The notes beneath the pieces were generated by a model. It searched no databases. It saw nothing but the letters and a program-made list of their open reading frames with translations, and had not been told where the DNA came from. From Hermatobates lingyangjiaoensis (lineage: Eukaryota > Arthropoda > Insecta > Hemiptera > Hermatobatidae), in NCBI GenBank assembly GCA_026182355.1, contig JAPFBL010001929.1:558501-622500 (forward strand): a stretch of DNA of 64,000 nucleotides, given 5' to 3'. Numbering within the stretch: position 1 is the stretch's first letter; every line of letters begins with the position of its first letter. The translations under genes were made by a program, and so were the position numbers. Shown here in pieces: positions 20,111 to 31,261 of the stretch.

Positions 20111-20389
20111 CAGTTTTGTCTATTTCATTTTAATATGGAGAATCGTAGTAAAACGTCAATGTCATGGTAAAAATGATGGAATATCAAGGAGTTTAAAGTA
20201 TTTAGCGATATAGCGTGATTCAGAAAGGCTGGTGAACACGTAGTACTCAATCGCATTACCACCTTAACACCATTATCATCATTAATCCGCCATTTCCACC
20301 TATTTAATCAAACCTTAATAATATTTAAATGTTCTTCAATTAGTTTCGATGTTGTGTTACATTTTCACGTTAAAAAAACATAATTACTT

Positions 20390-20730
20390 GTTTATATATA
20401 TATATATAATATATATATATTCTAACGTAGTGCAATCACTTATTGTGTGGTATTTACTCATTGTACGGTAAAAAGTTTATGAAATGGTCTACACATATAA
20501 AAATTTAATGGTATAAACAACGCGTTTCGAACACATAGTGTTCTTCCATAGGCATTAACTAATGGTGAGTGTCGGTGGTACACCGACAGTACCACCGACA
20601 CTCACCCTTAGTTATACCTGAGGAAGAACACTACGTGTTCGAAACGCGTTGTTTATACCATTAAATTTTTATATGTGGAGACCATTTCATTAACTTTTTA
20701 TCCTACAATTATATATCTATATATATATTT
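20390..20730. repeat. palindrome: two family C units head to head, with (TA)n borders
   Basis: From tctacacatataaaaattta on the left to aaatttttatatgtggagac on the right, with the centre at about 20581 (gtggtacaccgacagtaccac). Both arms end in TA-rich tracts (20395-20420 and 20708-20725). Confidence 0.85.
20611..20659 (+). ncRNA. family C type I hammerhead ribozyme candidate, best copy
   Basis: CUGAGGA is followed by one extra A, stem II GAACAC-UAC-GUGUUC (6 bp), canonical GAAA, stem III palindrome ACGCGU and cleavage nucleotide U. Stem I pairs GUUAUAC with GUUUAUAC through bulges, as in natural type I ribozymes whose stem I carries internal loops. The mirrored copy at 20511-20560 has CUAUGGA instead of CUGAGGA. 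Confidence 0.6.
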
Positions 20731-20759
20731 ATAACATTAATTATTAGAATGCTGTTAGT

Positions 20760-21870
20760 ATATTTATTAAATATAAAAAGTGAGTTTTCAAAATTAGCAT
20801 CTATAAAATTCAAAAAAAGCGTAAATGTAAACATGAGGAAAAAAATTGAAACTTTACAAATGCTTGATGGAATATTATAGAACGAGCATTAACTACAATC
20901 CAGACCTCTGTTACTAATTTAATTAATAGGAAAATAATTACATTTTTCATTTTAATGTTTTTTTCAAACAAATGTATTAAGATAATATGAACGAAATTCA
21001 AATTATTTCGGTTTGATAAATTCTTTTATATAAATGCTAACAAAAAAAATCTGGAGTGGCCTACACTCTACTTTACTATAAGTAACTCAATGTCAAATTT
21101 CTTGAGTATATAAAACATAACGTATCATTTAAGCATAACATAAATATCTAAAAAATCTAATATAATTATTAGCATTGCATTCGTGAGGTAGTACAGATAG
21201 TGATTGAAGGACATATCAATTTATAAGCTTATTTTTGTACATCACAAATAATTTATTATTTGCAAATAATTTCATTAGTATAACTACAGCAGTACTAACA
21301 TATTTGAAAAACCAATGTGAACATTTCTTGAAACGAAATGTTATCCTACAAGAGAACATGGCTATTGTTCAAATAGCCAGTAGATTTCTTACATTGTTTA
21401 CTTGACATCCTTCTACATTGAATATTAATGTAAAAATTTCAAATTTGAAACAGTAAAATACCCTTTTTTTCACTGAAAAACATCTTAAACAGCAACGAAA
21501 ATGTTGTTTTAATGTGATTTGTTAATTAAAGATGTACGATAATTACAGTTATTAATCTGTAAACGAAAGATTTATATTTTGAATTATCTTTTACATTTTT
21601 GGTTTTTAACAGAATTATTATACTTGGAATTTTATGGCTTCTTAGTATTTAATAAGATCATTTTCCTTCCCCTTTGTCAAATAACATACATACAAATTAT
21701 TTTTAATGAGTGTTATCACTTACCTGACAATATTATTCCTCTTACAATATTATCTCTTATAAGTCAATAATATATTTTCATTTTTCCATTAGAAACATCA
21801 ATTTTATCTCAGTGGATTCGCTCAAAAAATTTCTAAGTCAATGTAAACAATGTAAAAAAATACAAAAAAT
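20760..21870. other. AT-rich DNA, nothing recognised
   Basis: No supported gene or repeat boundary over about 1.1 kb. Confidence 0.5.
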
Positions 21871-21875
21871 TCGAC

Positions 21876-22670
21876 AAGTATAGCAGGTGATCTCTTAGTC
21901 TAGGGTAAACAAAGAGTTTTTATATCGTTATTGCTCTTTCCCGTAATTGAAACTTTATGATTTTTTTTTATGAATTGCTAATTTTTTGTTCCATTTTTGG
22001 TCAAATTTTCATTATTTTTAACGAGCCGTTTAGCGTCAAAAAAACATTTTCTGAAAACACAAATCGTACTGTAACGCCCCTTTAGCGAATGTAATTTTGA
22101 AAAAAAATATCTCAACTCATTCTCCATATAATGTTCTATTTATAGGCATAGTTTCATTCTTGTCCGTCAAACAGTATGCCTTGTATCGCTCTCACAAGGT
22201 TTGAGATTGAATTATAAGTCAAAATTTTTACATTTTATTAAAAAAAAAATATTTCCTGTGGTTTTAAAATTCTGGATATATTTTTCGTTTGTTCCATTTG
22301 TAACCTCAAAGATAATGTCAAAATTTTAAAACTCTAGGGTTATCAGTTTAGGAGAAAAAAATGTTTTAAAAAAAACGGTTTTTGGCAAAAAAAGTGACTT
22401 TCCCATCATGCATAATTCTTCACAAACAATAGGGATCTTCGTCTTTATGAGGCCCATTTTTGTGGAAAATATCAACTTGATCCATCAAAGATTCTGGACC
22501 GTAGCGTGGTAACAAGCAATGCTAACACACTCACCCACCCACCCACGCACCCACCCACCCACACACACACAGACATCATCGTAAAAACGTCATAAAACGA
22601 CTTCTGGGACCTCAAAACATGTAATTCCGTGAAAATCTCGAGATCGAATTTTTTCACGATCACTATACTT
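21876..22670 (-). mobile_element. unclassified 0.8 kb repeat with short terminal inverted repeats, copy 2
   Basis: Inverted relative to 4421-5226. Its ends are AAGTATAGCAGGTGATC and GATCACTATACTT, an inverted pair with a 3 bp difference. It contains an internal CCCA/CA microsatellite at 22529-22572 where copy 1 has a TG-rich patch. Non-coding. Confidence 0.6.
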
Positions 22671-22779
22671 TACTTATAGTAAAGTAATAAAATAAAATTG
22701 ACAATGATAATAATAATAAAGGTTCCTGTGCATAAAGAGTAGTATTATTGAGATGAAAACAAGAAATTTCACTATAAAT

Positions 22780-22925
22780 AAGATTTTATAGGAAAACAAT
22801 GTGTTTTAACACGTAGTGTTCAAAGGACAAGAGTTATTGACACTGTTTATCAGGTTTACCTGAAGGGGAACATATGTGTTCGAAACGTTTTGTTTTATCA
22901 ATAAAATGTATTTATGTGTAGGCTG
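22780..22925. repeat. family C head-to-head pair, partly decayed
   Basis: The left part (aaaacaatgtgttttaacacg) mirrors the right. The plus motif at 22854-22895 is UUUAC, CUGAAGG, G, GAACA-UAUG-UGUUC, GAA, ACGUUU, U. G8A9 reads GG instead of GA, so the core is damaged. Confidence 0.55.
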
Positions 22926-23141
22926 ACTGTTCTATTTTCAGTAATAAGTAAATAGCACATAATAATTGACTGCATAACTGGGTTCATTATGTGCATAACT
23001 GGGATCAGGCATCCTCTGGGTATAACTTCAATTTAAAAAAAAAAGTGGTATAGACAAAGTAAGTGAGTCAGAGAGTAGACAGAAATAAAAATAGAGAGTA
23101 ACAGAGTGTGATAGAGAAAGAGAGAGGCAGATAGATGTGTG

Positions 23142-23275
23142 TGTCCGCCGGAGAGGACGTTAAGCCGTCGTTCCTGAGCCTGTACGATGTTAGGCACTCG
23201 TTAAAAGAACCCTACTCGAAATACACTTGAGTTAGGCAAATGTTAGGTCTTCCAATGTAGAATCAATGGGAGATG
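23142..23275 (+). mobile_element. SINE fragment (body only)
   Basis: gagaggacgttaagccgtcg through gagttaggcaaatgttagg matches the SINE body. The tRNA-like head and the AACCT tail are absent. It is preceded by a GA-rich stretch. Confidence 0.7.
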
Positions 23276-23327
23276 CAATATTCTTTTCAGGAATCAGCAT
23301 CGGAGGTCCGACTTTGTTAGTCCCTCA

Positions 23328-23367
<40 letters not shown>
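23276..23367 (+). other. possible retrocopy end with 34 bp poly(A)
   Basis: About 60 bp of mixed-composition sequence (catcggaggtccgac) runs into an uninterrupted A tract at 23334-23367. A long pure poly(A) suggests a fairly young retroposition event. The source is not recognised. Confidence 0.4.
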
Positions 23368-23371
<4 letters not shown>

Positions 23372-23375
23372 CTTC

Positions 23376-23640
23376 CCTTACTATAACATTGAAAATAAAC
23401 TAATCAAAATGACTAATGTGCTGTACAATTATTTATTATATAGTAATCGATCTATGAGTTATTCATATTTGATTAAGAAACATGATTTAAACGAGATTAA
23501 AAAAAAACTGAAAGATAATTCACAGTACGTAACGAAAAAAATACGCTTTTTTTTCGAATGGATGTCTGTCAGCAGAAGAAGGATAGAAGGGAAAAGATGT
23601 GGAAAGAGAGAGAGAGAAAAAGGGAGAGAATAAAAAGGTA
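23376..23640. other. AT-rich and GA-rich DNA, nothing recognised
   Basis: An open frame at 23409-23633 ends in a GA-rich low-complexity tail. No domain seen. Confidence 0.4.
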
Positions 23641-23649
23641 AGAAACAAG

Positions 23650-23765
23650 TCTATAAGTTTATAATAAAACTATGCATTTCAAACACTTTTGTGTTTTTCC
23701 CCATGTTTTTTTCTGCTTTATCCTGAAGATGAGACAAGAACCTCGGCAAACATACAACTTCTTTC
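23650..23765. repeat. family C-like head-to-head remnant
   Basis: Minus strand from about 23700 down: AACAC-aaaa-GUGUU stem, GAA, AUGCAU palindrome, A, then tail. The plus side at about 23715-23755 is UCCUGAAGAUGAGA...CUCGGCAAAC. The layout is recognisable but decayed. Confidence 0.35.
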
Positions 23766-23899
23766 ATTATTATTATTATATTTCGATCATAATTGAAACG
23801 ACGTTAAAGTGTATTTTTTGCTTATATTCATTTCTGTTAATTCCGAGACAGTTTTTAGACAATAGTATGATGATGGAATCAAGCTTGTTTAACAAATAA

Positions 23900-24835
23900 T
23901 TATGCAAATTATATAATTTCAAGATAGTTTAAGATTGAGGAAGAAGATTATTATGCAGTAATAAGGAAATAGTAGTAAAGGTATGAACAGAGGAAGATGG
24001 GCAGTGTGTAGATAATGGAAGGACGGCAATCTTCGCCAATAAGCATTATCAATCACAATAACTTTCATTAACTCCTGTCAATCATCATCACTCAAATCTA
24101 TCATTTTAGGTTATTAGAAAATTCAACTATTACTTAGTATTCAGAAGCATTAACATATTTTGCTTATTTAATGAATTCGAAGAAACACTACCAATATCGT
24201 ATGAAATAAGCTAAAAAACAGACAAATATAAGCGTATATTTCGTTATGAACTGTGAATTATCTTTCAGTTTCTTTTAATCTCTTTGAAAGCATGTTTTCG
24301 TAATCAAATATGAATAACTTATAGAACGATTATATATTTAAATGATATTATGTAACATCCATGTGATCTTTAAGATTTCCAACTGATCAGTTTTGTTTTT
24401 TTAATTATAATAGTAACCATAACACAGTTATTAATTTCAAAATACATAAACTTATATGAAAGAGAAATCTAGAATTTGTTAGAAATCAATTATTCAAATA
24501 GTTCCTACATTTATCCATTACTGAAAACAACACAAAATTTAGTTAGTACCTTCTTTTTAAAAAGTTTCTAAATTTCCTTAAAGAACAAGCTTGTTACTTC
24601 GTCTGCACGGGAAAGTATATTTAATATAGGCGACATGTTTTAAATTAGCACCAAACACGTCTTGAAGATTAATTGTGAGCACTTGATATATGTTGATTAC
24701 CTGATTAGGTATCAGGTAGTTTTGGTGTTATTTTTATAATTAATGTCTTAAGGAAGAATTGGTACCGAAATTGAGAAATATTTGTAAAAGTTGTAAGTAG
24801 TTTTTCTTTCAAACATAAATTGTCAAATAATCCCA
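23900..24835. other. AT-rich DNA, nothing recognised
   Basis: No supported features. Confidence 0.45.
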
Positions 24836-24836
24836 G

Positions 24837-24838
<2 letters not shown>

Positions 24839-24889
<51 letters not shown>
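24839..24889. repeat. (TA)n microsatellite
   Basis: About 50 bp of TA at the 3' end of the PLE copy that lies on the minus strand at 24890-25560. Confidence 0.95.
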
Positions 24890-24891
<2 letters not shown>

Positions 24892-24963
24892 TAATAATCA
24901 AAATAACACTTGATATAATAGATGGATTAATTTACCACAATGAAAACAATTTTTTAAAACAAT

Positions 24964-24999
24964 GCTCTAAGGCCTTTCGTTAACACATCTTCGGAGAGC
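24964..24999 (-). ncRNA. family B hammerhead-like motif directly downstream of a PLE reading frame
   Basis: Minus strand: stem I GCUCU pairs with AGAGC (5 bp). Core CCGAAGA (U4 is C), extra U, stem II GU-GUUA-AC, GAAA intact, stem III palindrome AGGCCU, cleavage nucleotide U. The PLE coding remnant ends at 25029 on the same strand, about 30 bp upstream. About 75 bp of tail (24890-24963) follows and then (TA)n. This places the hammerhead in the 3' non-coding end of a PLE. Confidence 0.6.
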
Positions 25000-25028
25000 A
25001 AGTGAACTAAAAAAACAATAAATACTTG

Positions 25029-25553
25029 TTAACTTGGCTGATTGAAATTTCCAGAATTGATGGCAACCCTGAATGTGTTTAATAATGAAGTCTTCATCTG
25101 TTTAATTATCCCGTTAATCAAAACTTCATCTAATTTGTAGAGTCCTAGGCTATTGTTCATCAACCTCTCATAAAAGTTCTTTATGAGCGCACTTTCTACG
25201 ATATTTCTTCTTCTTTCTGAAGACACGTATATTAATTAATTTGCTTCATTCCAATTAATCACATGATTACTGTCTCTTATGTGAATGAACAAAGCACTCT
25301 TTTCGTCCTCTCTTCTGATGGAGTATTTGTGCTGTTTTATCCTTGTAAGAAGACCTTTGCTCGTCTGTCCAATGTAAGACATTTCACAGTCAGTACATGG
25401 TATCCTGTATATACAACAGTCCTTTCTTTTTGGCTTATTATTAACAAGTCTGTTAAACAAGTTACCATCATTACTGAACACAACAGAAACGTCCAATCTT
25501 TTCATAAATGAAGGCATATCTTTCAAACAAGGACTGTATGGAATGACTAACAA
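25029..25553 (-). pseudogene. PLE fragment: GIY-YIG endonuclease and C-terminus, frameshifted
   Basis: 25553-25236 encodes VIPYSPCLKDMPSFMKRL, then the GIY-YIG domain with CIYRIPC, Cys pair (CTDC), SYIGQTSKG, the Arg helix (LLTRIKQHKYS) and the downstream HIRDSNHVINW. A stop follows, and the C-terminal segment (RRRNIVESALIKNF) continues in a neighbouring frame from 25226 to 25029, so one frame break separates them. The RT domain is absent (5' truncation near 25555, where a TA tract begins). It differs from both other PLE lineages here. Confidence 0.85.
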
Positions 25554-25569
25554 AATATATATATATATA

Positions 25570-25720
25570 TCATGAATTGTGTTCTTGACCCAATATTTAT
25601 ATGATGTAATTTTTTTGAGGGTTGAGGTCCAATGATTTTAAACTAGTCCTTTTGCCGGCGTTACGACATATATTTATGTCATCTTTAGGGCTACAACATG
25701 ATTGTTTTACAATTAGCACT
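25570..25720 (-). repeat. family D PLE terminus with decayed hammerhead
   Basis: Minus strand 25655-25693: UAGCC, CUAAAGA, U, GACAU-AAAUAU-AUGUC, GUAACGCCGGC. Stem II and stem I (AGCC/GGC) remain, but G5 of the core and GAAA are mutated. The tail continues to a TA tract at 25556. Confidence 0.5.
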
Positions 25721-26204
25721 ACTATTACTACTATTTGGTAATTTATTACATTTTAATATGTACAGTAACAGAGAGGAATTTATTGATAAATCAGTTATTT
25801 CGACTATGGATTTTTTTTTATATATTGACATAATCCTTATATATTGACATAATCCTTATTTATATTTACATTAAATTAGTGGAATATGAAAACAATAAAT
25901 AAATAAAAGAAAAAATTGAGGTATGAAGAGAGAAATTGATACATAAATAAAAGTACGGACTAAGCTATGATAAAATAAAATAAAACTGAGAATACAAATA
26001 ATAATATTAAAGAAATAAAGTAATTAAATAATAAAAAATGAAATAATTAAAAAACAAAAAACCAGTAATTAAATAATAAACGAAAATTGATGATAAAATA
26101 TGAAAGGACAAGGAATTTTTAAACATCATGGCTTATTGAGGCCAGGTGCACCGCGCGCACTTAATAGCCAAATACGGGCTTCTTGGGATAGAAGGGACAG
26201 TTTC

Positions 26205-26640
26205 TTCCAAACCTGTCACCTTCTTCCCTCACTCTACACCCGCTTCATCCATGATATCTCCTTTATCTGGACCCATGGCGTTTCTGAGTTAGAAGTCTTC
26301 ATCGACAACTTCAAATCTTTTTGCTCCTCCATCTCCTTTACCCATAACATTTCCAGCAGATCCACTACCTTTCTTGATGTCGATATCACCACAACAATAT
26401 TTCTCTTATTACTTCCGTCCATTCTAAACCCTCTAATCCTCATTTATATCTACACTTCAATAGCTGCCATCCACCCAATATTAAGAAATCCATTCCTAGA
26501 TCCCTCTCCATCCAAATTCACCGGACTTGTAACAGACTACAAGATAAACACCTTGATATCAATAGCCTAAAAAGTAAATTTGTAGAGCGAGGTTACCCTC
26601 TCCCCTTCCTAACAAGAAGACTTCCCAACGGTTGGAAACC
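26205..26640 (+). pseudogene. decayed PLE reverse transcriptase fragment
   Basis: The frame reads LYTRFIHDISFIWTHG, the region of RT motif C where a PLE has a Y(I/V)DD box. Here the box is FIHD, so one catalytic Asp is His. FLDVDI follows, matching the LPFLDV-type motif of the RT thumb border. A frameshift near 26395-26410 separates this from downstream NSLKSKFVERGYPLPF, another typical PLE segment. There is no GIY-YIG domain: the copy jumps directly into the non-coding terminus with the hammerhead at 26671, an internal deletion. Confidence 0.7.
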
Positions 26641-26670
26641 GTCTCTAAACCAATGCGCTTGGTTTCCCTC

Positions 26671-26718
26671 TCTTATCTCTCCTGAAGACGGTTCAAACCG
26701 AAAATTAGAGACTGTAAG
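26671..26718 (+). ncRNA. family E type I hammerhead ribozyme candidate
   Basis: Stem I UCUC pairs with GAGA next to the core, and CUUA pairs with UAAG further out, with an internal loop between. CUGAAGA is canonical. One extra C, stem II GGUU/AACC, GAAA, stem III AAUU, cleavage nucleotide A. It follows the RT fragment at 26205 and ends in a TA-rich tract near 26760. Sister copies are at 43371, 63709, 30749 and 34662. Confidence 0.6.
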
Positions 26719-26799
26719 TGTGTTCTTTTGATTTCTCTATGTTTCTTTGTCTATATTGAACTATATATATTATATACTATATATAACACACTTTGATAA

Positions 26800-28590
26800 C
26801 TCAGAAAAAGTTAAAAAAAAACTCATAACAATTACGTTGAAGAAGAACTAGGAGCTACAACTATATTTTTTGGTTATAACTGATAACCTAAGTAATATAT
26901 ATAGTCTATTAATTAGTAATTAAAAAACTTTAAAAAATGATCTGAAAAGACAAACAAAAATTCAGAAATAAACTTGAGAAACAAATAAGTTAAAGGAAAT
27001 ATTTACATTTTCTAATGTTTTTGTTCAATTTCCATCAAGAGAGAGAAAAGAAAGAGACCAAGTCCACCAATTAAGTGACAATTAAAAACTAACCAAAGCT
27101 GTTTATAATAACTTAGTTTCTTTCTGAATATCATTTCTGAACTTCATAGCAATCTATAAAGCACAGTAATAATTCATATATAATATAACTAAAATTGTTA
27201 GGACAAGTCATTCGTTCTCATCAGAGTTACACGATGAATTGATGAATCATTTATTCGTCACATAGAATAACATAATTGTATTTTTAAATAATAAGATTAG
27301 ATTATATATTTAAATGATAACTGATTAAAATCTATTATAAAATAATAAATAAAATGATTATTTCAATTTTAAACGAAGGTTTAAAAAGCTAACTTAGAAA
27401 CTTAAAAAAATTGGACTAAATTGCATAGTGAAAAAATTTTAATATTTTTTACTATGTAAACAATAATGTTTGAAACATAAAAACGTAAGTCCACTCATCA
27501 ATGTAAACTATATTGTGTTAATAAGTTCATTTAAAATGTAAAAATGGAATAGTTATTAATGTCTTTTAGTATATGACAAATGTTTTAATTTTTACTATAC
27601 ACCTAAAAACAGTAATATTGATGGTAAACATTTATTTTTCTTGTTTTGTACCATTTACAGAATATCTTTAATAAATTTAATTGTTTATGTTGTTTGTTTC
27701 AAATTTCAAAGGATTTATGATTTCATTTTCAAGAATATACGCTTTATATTATTTTATTTCATGGTCATAATAACAGGAATAGGCACTAATTGTATGATTA
27801 TAGTAGTTCAGTGCTAAAAATAGAAACTTTTTTTGTCATTTATTTTAAATAAATAATCACTTTCCTCGTCTGACTAGATTTAAATAATTCGTGAAATCTG
27901 AGTATAAATGACTTTTAAAGTCAAACCTAAAATCTATTTAGCCTTGGGAATTATTCAGCAACATATGAAGGAAAGATCCATGTTTTTTTATTCAAATGAG
28001 ATATATTATGAATTTCTTTCATGTTTTTGCAAATTTATACTGTTCTTGAAAAGAAATGGCAGTATTATAGAAAGAGATAATTTTCTTTTAGAATGTGTAA
28101 AAATGTATTTAATTTTGATTAAGTTGCACATAAAAGAATTTTTAACTCAGAAGACTATGTCTACTATTCAACAGTAGATTATCCATTTTACAAACTGCAG
28201 TTGAACCGTCTTTGTAGAGTCTAAAATACCTTTACGGATTTCTACGTAAATAGTTTCCGTGCTGATAAGTACTAATACTGGTAAAATTTTTAAAGGAATC
28301 TGATTCAGAGACATGACATCTGAGTTGGAACAAATTAATGCTAATAAGGTACTGTCTCATACCTTACGTTCATCAATCTTTACCTTTATTTATGTTCATT
28401 AACTGTTCGTTTAACTTTCTTGTTCGTTAGTTCATCATCAGAAAAAAATTCTAGTTAATTCAGTTTAAAAACTAAATCCCATTTTTTTTCATATGTTTAA
28501 AATATATCGGTTAAAAATATGGAATAATAAAAGATGTTAGGGTTTTTCTTTACAATAAATATATTTCAAACAAAATAAAAATAAAATTGG
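26800..28590. other. AT-rich DNA, nothing recognised
   Basis: A weak open frame at 27908-28177 (89 aa) lacks any domain and has the composition of its surroundings. No exon boundaries stand out. Confidence 0.45.
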
Positions 28591-28979
28591 CCAAAATTAT
28601 ATTACTCTAAAGTTTTTATAAGATATAATAAAAATTATTCATAATATATAGAGCTGGCCAAAGTTACCTGACTGTAAATCAAAACCATTTTATTACAATT
28701 AGGATTTATTTTTAACAACTCAATGAATTTAATGAACATGGAAATATGAAAAAATTTACAACTCACATGTCTGATGTCAGCAACAAGCTGTCACTCAGCC
28801 AGAGTCCTTAGCTTTCCTCCAAAAACTTTTATCTTTCCTCATTCACTAAATACCACCTCTAGCTACCTTTAACTCAGAGCAATCAATCAATAAGCAATCA
28901 TAATGAAAATGAATAACTTCCAGTAGTTGTGGAATATTTAATGTTTATGAAAGTTTCATTTTAGTGTTGGGTGAATTTT

Positions 28980-29545
28980 GGCTAACCCAGTAGAACTCTT
29001 CTGAAACTTCGATAACTTGTAATAGAAATCCTTGACAATATAAAATTACTCTGAAGCTTCTATAACTTTCAATAGAACTTTTTGGCAATATACTTAACTC
29101 TGAAGCTTATTTAACTGCCAACAGAACTTTTTGGCAATGTAACATTCCGCAAAGCTTTTATAAGTTACAATAGAACTCTTGGGAAATACAATAATAATTC
29201 CTCTGAAGCTTATGTGAGATGCAATGAAACACTTTTGTCCATATAATATTACCCTGAAATATGAATTACAACATATTTTTAGAGCAAATATAATAGTACC
29301 CTAAAGTTTAGATAAATTATAAATCAAGTTTTCGAAAATATAAAATATAACTCATTGGCAAAGTATTAGCTGTGTGAGTGTTCTATAAGTTGCAATAAAA
29401 CTTTTGACAATAGGACATTACTGTGAAGTCACTATAAGATGCAAAGAAACTCCTTGATATGTATGAAACGACTGTGAAGTCACTATAAGATGCAATGAAA
29501 CTCCTTGATATATATAAAACGAATGTGAAGTTTGTATGAGTTTCA
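28980..29545. repeat. decayed tandem array, period about 50 bp
   Basis: Units recur around CTCTGAAGCTT...ATAAC..TGCAATAGAACTTTTGGCAAT at about 29051, 29100, 29149, 29204, 29252 and 29299. The last two units (about 29431-29521) are almost identical (GTGAAGTCACTATAAGATGC). Weaker units may reach back to 28600. Confidence 0.6.
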
Positions 29546-29569
29546 TTAAGGTTTTTATTGTATTATATA

Positions 29570-29800
29570 ACAGCTCTCCGTTGTTTATCCTGCGTCCCGT
29601 ACAGGCTTGCCACATCGAGTTCCAGTAGTTGTACTCTAGACAAGACGCAACAGTAATGTAATATTAATCGACTTGGTCGCTGAGTATAAGTGTCTGTTGC
29701 CCAATCTGATGATTGTAACAGTCCGTCTGCCCGAGGCCTTGGCCTCCACTTGCTAAACAGGTACTGCACGACAGGAAGCCAGTAACAGGTCATTTATTTT
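29570..29800. other. GC-richer block of unknown nature
   Basis: About 230 bp stand out by composition. The minus strand has a 76-residue open frame without recognisable motifs. It could be an old retrocopy or an unrecognised repeat. Confidence 0.3.
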
Positions 29801-30123
29801 ATAAACAGTCCTATTAAACCAAGCTCCCCATTTTATCTGTTTCTTTTTAGTTTTTTATTTTTTATAACACAAAACATTTTTAAAGCAAATAAAAAAATAA
29901 TTTATCTATAATATATTTCTATATAGAATCAGTTATAATTAATCCGTGAAACATTAGTTTAACCATTCGTGGATACTTTATAATTGTGACGGTTTAAATC
30001 AAGCTCCGAAAGCATAGCATGTTTCATAAGCATACATGAGAAAAAGGTTGTAATAAAACATCGGGTTTGAAAGTTTGATTTGAATCTAGAAGACTGACCG
30101 ATCCTTCATGTCTTTCTATTCTC

Positions 30124-30200
30124 ACTCCCTCTTCTCTGTCTCTCTCTCTCACGCTCTCTCTCTCACACACACACATACACATATTCTCTATATCTATCTA
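30124..30200. repeat. CT/CA microsatellite
   Basis: (CT)n passing into (CA)n just upstream of a SINE. Confidence 0.9.
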
Positions 30201-30201
30201 T

Positions 30202-30440
30202 CCAGGTTAGCTCAATGGTTAACGTACTCGCCTCTGAGCTGGTAGTCCGAGCTTCAATTCCCACCATGCCCTCGATTTATTCACGCGGGAGGTGAATAAA
30301 TCTGAGTACGTCTTCCCTTGGAGAGGACATAAGCCATCGGTCCCGAGCATGTACGTTGTCAGGTACTCGTTAAAGATTCCTATTCAAAATGTACTTGAGT
30401 TAGGCAAAATTTAGAACTGCCAATGTAGAATCTGTAGAAT
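30202..30440 (+). mobile_element. tRNA-derived SINE, 3' truncated
   Basis: ccaggttagctcaatggtta (A box), ttcaattcccacc (B box, degraded), gaggacataagccatcggtc and gagttaggcaaaatttagaa are present. The copy breaks off after tgtagaatc, so the last third and the AACCT tail are missing. Confidence 0.8.
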
Positions 30441-30583
30441 CACTGATCAAACAAAAAGCCGGTAAATGGCTGACATTATCACCTACTAGGGGATCGGTTT
30501 GAAAAAAATTTTTTTTTACTTTAGTTTACTTTATATAAGTAAACTAAATTCACAGAAATAAGAAACATAAAAGAAATTACAGA

Positions 30584-30630
30584 AACTCACTACTATATTT
30601 CGATTACTTCGTCATCAGGAAGATAGATGT
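30584..30630 (-). ncRNA. family F hammerhead-like motif
   Basis: Minus strand: CUGAUGA, extra C, stem II GA-AGUAA-UC (2 bp), GAAA, stem III AUAU, cleavage A, then GUAGUGAG. A distal stem I CUCAC/GUGAG (5 bp) is present. Core bases are intact, but stem II is minimal. Confidence 0.5.
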
Positions 30631-30689
30631 GAGTCGTCCGAAGACAAGTACCAACTCATTGTTATTTATAATGTTTTATTTTAAAAACG

Positions 30690-30860
30690 GAAAGTCGATC
30701 CAAACTGGAAAAACAAGTAGTTTCCAGCATGCTTGGTCTCCCACTCTCTTTTCTCCTCAAGACGGATTATCCGAAAATTTTAGTTATTAAGTGTGTCTCT
30801 TTCTCAGTGTGTTACAATTATTCGTTTTTGAACATATATATATATATATATAATATATAT
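30690..30860 (+). repeat. family E PLE terminus
   Basis: The hammerhead-like motif at 30749-30790 reads CUCAAGA (G5 to C), C, GGAUUAUCC, GAAAAUUUUAG, then the tail gtgtgt...tgttac and (TA)n from 30835. It lost the canonical core. Confidence 0.5.
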
Positions 30861-30879
30861 ATATATATATACGAATGTC

Positions 30880-31010
30880 TTCTTTATCTTGACCACATAT
30901 ATTTTACACGATTTTTCTTTTTTATCGAGGTTTGGTCTAGCTTCAAGGTGTTGTATTATTGAAGCTAGACCAAACCTCGATAAAAAAGAAAAATAGTGTT
31001 TTATATATAA
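30880..31010. repeat. perfect palindrome of the family D tail
   Basis: ctttttTATCGAGGTTTGGTCTAGCTTCAA on the left is mirrored by ttgaagctagaccaaacctc on the right, with ggtgttgtatta at the centre. These are the outermost ends of the family D unit seen whole at 31420-31500 and 34191-34290. A similar but diverged palindrome is at 34365-34490. Confidence 0.8.
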
Positions 31011-31095
31011 ATATATTTTTTCGTTGGAAATACGATCCGAAACGGACAAATATAGTTTAACCTAGAAAAATTGATTTTCAATGTATTTTTACATG

Positions 31096-31097
<2 letters not shown>

Positions 31098-31170
<73 letters not shown>
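31098..31170. repeat. (TA)n microsatellite
   Basis: About 70 bp of TA with one TT interruption. Confidence 0.95.
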
Positions 31171-31173
<3 letters not shown>

Positions 31174-31261
31174 AAAAGTTGGAAGCAGTCCTTCACTTAA
31201 ACCTATATTGTTAAATAACGCCCCATATTTGGCTTGTATATTCATAGCATATTTGTAGCAC

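Noticed and set aside
26100..26200. Start of an intact RT gene at the ATG at 26100
   Set aside because: The first 35 residues do not resemble any PLE region; similarity begins near 26205, so the ATG is incidental.
27908..28177. 89-residue open frame as a small gene
   Set aside because: Composition equals the AT-rich surroundings, with no domain, Kozak context or splice signals.
28425..28470. CUGAUGAUGAACU on the minus strand as another family C ribozyme
   Set aside because: The stem II partner and GAAA are not in place; only the CUGAUGA word and a few bases match.
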